A stretch of 15,950 nt of DNA from the NCBI GenBank assembly GCA_964431625.1, contig CAYSJT010000009.1, forward strand, positions 1 through 15,950, read 5' to 3'. The position numbers and the translations under genes are program-made. Source of the DNA: UBA12465 sp964431625. Its GTDB lineage: Bacteria; Patescibacteriota; Patescibacteriia; Patescibacteriales; UBA12465. Positions 13,833 to 15,950 of this stretch are shown one piece after another. Numbering within the stretch: the first letter of the stretch is position 1; every line of letters begins with the position of its first letter. The notes beneath the pieces were generated by a model. The model did no database searches. It saw only the letters and a program-made list of their open reading frames with translations, and had not been told where the DNA came from.

Positions 13833-14245
13833 TAATATTTTTAGGTATTATTATTATATTTTTTCTCGGTTATATTGCTATAGCTGACGCTAGTTTTAAA
13901 GAGGCGATAAATTTGCCAGTTAAAGGCGCTAAGATGATTAAAGAGAAAGTAAATTCTTTGAAAGCAGATATCGACAGAAAGAGACTAATTAATTTATTAG
14001 GTGGACAAGAAAAAGTTGACGAGCTATTTAAAAATAGCAAGTTATTTTGTGTAGATGACACTGATTGCTTATGGCAACCCTCGTCTTGGTGTTGCCCAAC
14101 TGTGACAAACCGTTATCACTATGAGCCCGGTATAGAACATAATGGGGTGTGGGGTTGCATGGCAGTTTGCGATGAATCGGTCGGTGCAAAGATTGCATGT
14201 ATAAATAATGAATGCCAATCATTTATGCCAGAATCTTCTAAATAG
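13817..14245 (+). CDS. Small exported cysteine-rich protein, function unknown
   Basis: The 142-residue protein starts with basic residues and a hydrophobic segment (about 5-21) ending at ADA, so it is exported or membrane-anchored. A Lys-rich helical linker (about 27-75) follows. The C-terminal domain (78-133) has eight cysteines: 78, 84, 92, 93, 114, 118, 128 and 133, enough for four disulfides. The C-VDDTD-C start and the adjacent CC pair recall small bacterial and archaeal Cys-rich domains, and distantly the WAP four-disulfide core, but I do not recognise the family. The gene is visibly more A/T-rich than its neighbours and uses AGA and TTA codons that they avoid, suggesting acquisition from another source. 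It follows the UXS-like gene by 41 bases, behind a doubled start region, and ends before a terminator. Confidence 0.8.
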   Translation: MIRKNVIFLGIIIIFFLGYIAIADASFKEAINLPVKGAKMIKEKVNSLKADIDRKRLINLLGGQEKVDELFKNSKLFCVDDTDCLWQPSSWCCPTVTNRYHYEPGIEHNGVWGCMAVCDESVGAKIACINNECQSFMPESSK

Positions 14246-14282
14246 TTGGAATAATTAATAGAAGTATAGTCCTAGTTTATAT

Positions 14283-14313
14283 AAAAGCCGCTCCTTTTTG
14301 GGGAGCGGCTTTT
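14283..14313. terminator. Bidirectional intrinsic terminator between converging genes
   Basis: A perfect 12-bp inverted repeat (14283-14294 and 14302-14313) with GCCGCTCC/GGAGCGGC core and flanking AAAA/TTTT encloses a 7-base T-rich loop. It lies 37 bases after the cysteine-rich gene and 18 bases beyond the stop of the minus-strand glycosyltransferase, so it can serve both converging transcripts. Confidence 0.9.
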
Positions 14314-14331
14314 GGTATGCATCCAATTAAT

Positions 14332-15366
14332 TTAGATCATTGTTTTTAATACCTCCTTCAAGCTTTCCTTGTCCCCACCCTTGAACAGCCTGTCATTTAG
14401 CCCTATCGCCTCTCTGGTACCGCCGAGATCTGAGGCCAGCACCCTGAGCCCGGCGGCCTGAGCCTGCTTGATGACTGTGGGATAGTTTTCATAGCAGAGG
14501 GAAGGGAGGACGAGGATATAGGCTGCCTGAATCAGGCCCAGCATGGCTTCTCGTTCCAGGCGCCCGTGGAAAAATATCCGTCTGTCTCCTTCGGCTTTTT
14601 GTTTCGCTTCTTCTAGCAGATTGCCGTCTCCGATAACATCGAGCCTGAAATCGGCATCGGGAATTTCCCGGAAGGCTTCTAATAGAAGAAGTATTCCCTT
14701 GTGTTTTTCTATCTGGCCGACAAAGAGCAGGCGCTTGTCTTGGTGCCGTTTTTCATCGGTGATGCCCCGGGCCTCAAAAGGCCTGATTTCGGTCTCGGCC
14801 TTTTTGAAGAAACCCCGCTTGAGATGCTCGTCAAGTAGCCAGCGGGAAGGAGAAATTACTTTGGCGGTTTCTTTAAAATAATTTCTGGTTATGGATTGGT
14901 ATAATTTGGCAGGCAGAGAATCCAATATTTTTTCCTTCCCCTTGAACATCAGGCCGGAAGGATGGAGGAGCTGGACGTCATGGAGAAAATGTTCCTGCCG
15001 TATACCGCGCTTGGCCAGAGCGCGGGGCAAGCGCCATCCCAGTCCCATCAGATTATGAGTTAGGGCCAGATCAGGCTTTTCTTTGTCTATCGCCCTAATT
15101 ATTTCCTTGCCCCTTAACGGGCAGAATTGTCCCAGCTGCCAGAGCAGGCGCGACAGCCGGGAAAGACTAGCTAGCTTGAGATAGCGGGAAGGGGAGCGGT
15201 ATATGGTTAATTGGCCGACTTTTCCCTTTTTTTGTTTGGGTCCGGCAGTGAAAAGGATGAGATCTTCTCCTTGAGACAGGCGCTTTTCAATATCACTCCG
15301 GACGACTTCCTCGGCGCCGCCACGGTTGTATGGAAAATACAGATTGTTGAAGATGGCCGTTTTCAT
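14332..15366 (-). CDS. GT4-family glycosyltransferase
   Basis: The start is taken at 15366, giving 344 residues beginning MKTAIFNNLYFPYNRGGAEE. A longer reading to 15414 would add 16 residues and overlap the upstream gene, whose TGA (15368-15370) lies one base before this ATG. The N-terminal domain has the GGAEE acceptor-side loop (16-20) and HNLMGLG (104-110). The donor domain begins near 212 with RLLFVGQIEKHKGILLLLEA, followed by VIGDGNLLEEA (244-254) and FHGRLERE (266-273). The EX7E region is ENYPTVIKQAQAAG (293-306), with Gln301 in place of the second Glu, followed by LASDLGGTREAI. It is co-transcribed with the upstream glycosyltransferase and ends at a shared terminator. It probably builds a surface glycan; donor and acceptor are unknown. 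Confidence 0.93.
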   Translation of the reverse strand: MKTAIFNNLYFPYNRGGAEEVVRSDIEKRLSQGEDLILFTAGPKQKKGKVGQLTIYRSPSRYLKLASLSRLSRLLWQLGQFCPLRGKEIIRAIDKEKPDLALTHNLMGLGWRLPRALAKRGIRQEHFLHDVQLLHPSGLMFKGKEKILDSLPAKLYQSITRNYFKETAKVISPSRWLLDEHLKRGFFKKAETEIRPFEARGITDEKRHQDKRLLFVGQIEKHKGILLLLEAFREIPDADFRLDVIGDGNLLEEAKQKAEGDRRIFFHGRLEREAMLGLIQAAYILVLPSLCYENYPTVIKQAQAAGLRVLASDLGGTREAIGLNDRLFKGGDKESLKEVLKTMI

Positions 15367-15367
15367 A

Positions 15368-15950
15368 TCAACTGAAGATGCGCTTGAGAGACTCGGCCAT
15401 CCGTTTAATATCATATTTATCCTCGGCCAGGCGTCTGGCTTTCTTGGCCATATCCTGTCGGAGCGGCTCGTTGTCCATCATGAATTCAATTTTGCGTTTC
15501 AGGTCGGCCTCATCCCCGGGAGCGACCAGCAGGCCTTCCTGATAGTTAGAGAAGACGCTGCGCACTCCGGGCAGGTCAGAGGCGATTACCGGCAGGCCGC
15601 AGGCCATGGCTTCAATCAGCACTAAGCCGAAGGCTTCATTGCCGTTTATAGAGGGCAGGACCAGGACATCGCCGCTTTGCAGGACGCGAATGAGATCGCC
15701 CTGGCTTAGCTTGCCCAGAAATTCTACTTTCTCAGCTAAACCAAGGTTTTCTGCCTGGAGCTTGTATCCGGCTTTCAGGTCGCCTTCGCCGCAAATAGTC
15801 AGCTTGAAGCGTCTTTGCTTCAGCCCGCCCAGGGCCTTAAGCAGGATGTCCACCCCCTTGAAATAATGGGCTCGGTCCAGGCCGCCGACAAAAACCAGCC
15901 GGAGCTGGTCCTTGCGGATGAATTTTTCATTGACGAAGCGGATGATGTCC
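15368..15950 (-). CDS. GT4-family glycosyltransferase, C-terminal part (cut by window edge)
   Basis: Only the last 193 residues are in the window; the frame is open to the right edge, so the start is beyond 15950. An internal GTG at 15853 could be mistaken for a start, but the sequence before it is plainly family sequence: KDQLRLVFVGGLDRAHYFKG leads into VDILLKALGG, the start of the donor-binding domain. ICGEGDLKAGY, VEFLGKLSQGDLIRVLQSGD and LVLPS follow. The canonical EX7E motif is present as EAFGLVLIEAMACGLPVIASD, unlike the other two glycosyltransferases here. The next glycosyltransferase begins one base after this stop, so the two are translationally coupled and probably act on the same glycan. 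Confidence 0.94.
   Translation of the reverse strand, partial: DIIRFVNEKFIRKDQLRLVFVGGLDRAHYFKGVDILLKALGGLKQRRFKLTICGEGDLKAGYKLQAENLGLAEKVEFLGKLSQGDLIRVLQSGDVLVLPSINGNEAFGLVLIEAMACGLPVIASDLPGVRSVFSNYQEGLLVAPGDEADLKRKIEFMMDNEPLRQDMAKKARRLAEDKYDIKRMAESLKRIFS

Noticed and set aside
15367..15414. Sixteen-residue N-terminal extension of the minus-strand glycosyltransferase
   Set aside because: It would overlap the end of the upstream gene; the Met at 15366 gives the standard family N-terminus and lies one base after the upstream stop.
15368..15853. Complete 161-residue protein starting at an internal GTG
   Set aside because: The frame continues to the window edge with clear glycosyltransferase sequence before the GTG, so this is a gene cut by the window, not a short protein.

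Overview
The window looks like a stretch of chromosome from a Candidate Phyla Radiation (Patescibacteria, Parcubacteria-like) bacterium. This is inferred from gene content and style: an archaeal-type prolyl-tRNA synthetase, two MreB paralogs, short cell-envelope sugar genes, GT4 glycosyltransferases, and a secreted subtilase ending in FG-GAP repeats. Genes are densely packed and most start codons are preceded by A/T-rich spacers without a clear Shine-Dalgarno sequence. TGA is used as a stop (for example in mreC and mreD), so this is not a code-25 lineage such as Gracilibacteria. No marker gene in the window fixes the taxon more precisely.

Layout. Bases 1-607: a bidirectional terminator, a small minus-strand membrane/coiled-coil protein and a divergent promoter region. 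Bases 608-9413: one long plus-strand run with very short gaps: ruvA, proS, mreB, mreC, a mreD-like gene, a PfkB-family kinase, an RmlC-like epimerase, a HIT hydrolase, rmlB, a stand-alone receiver domain, and a second mreB. An intrinsic terminator closes this run, and its T-tract touches the ATG of the next gene. Bases 9447-10658: a GT4 glycosyltransferase. Bases 10667-14245: a recognisable promoter, then a secreted S8 protease with a C-terminal repeat domain, a UXS-like sugar-nucleotide dehydratase/epimerase, and an A/T-rich gene for a small exported eight-cysteine protein. A bidirectional terminator at 14283-14313 separates these from two minus-strand glycosyltransferase genes (14332-15950, the second cut by the window edge). 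There is no gap above 300 bases without a gene, and I saw no rRNA, tRNA, CRISPR array or insertion sequence.

How the genes fit together (inference). The main theme is cell shape and cell surface. MreB/MreC/MreD organise the lateral wall machinery. RmlB, RmlC-like, the UXS-like enzyme and three glycosyltransferases make and transfer surface sugars. The subtilase and the cysteine-rich protein are exported. Two housekeeping genes (ruvA, proS) lead the run.

The parts most worth a second look are the receiver-domain/second-MreB pair with a hairpin between them, the terminator abutting a start codon, the near-leaderless promoter of the protease, the protease without a visible propeptide, the UXS-like enzyme missing the usual catalytic glutamate, and the doubled ribosome-binding and start region in front of the compositionally foreign cysteine-rich gene.
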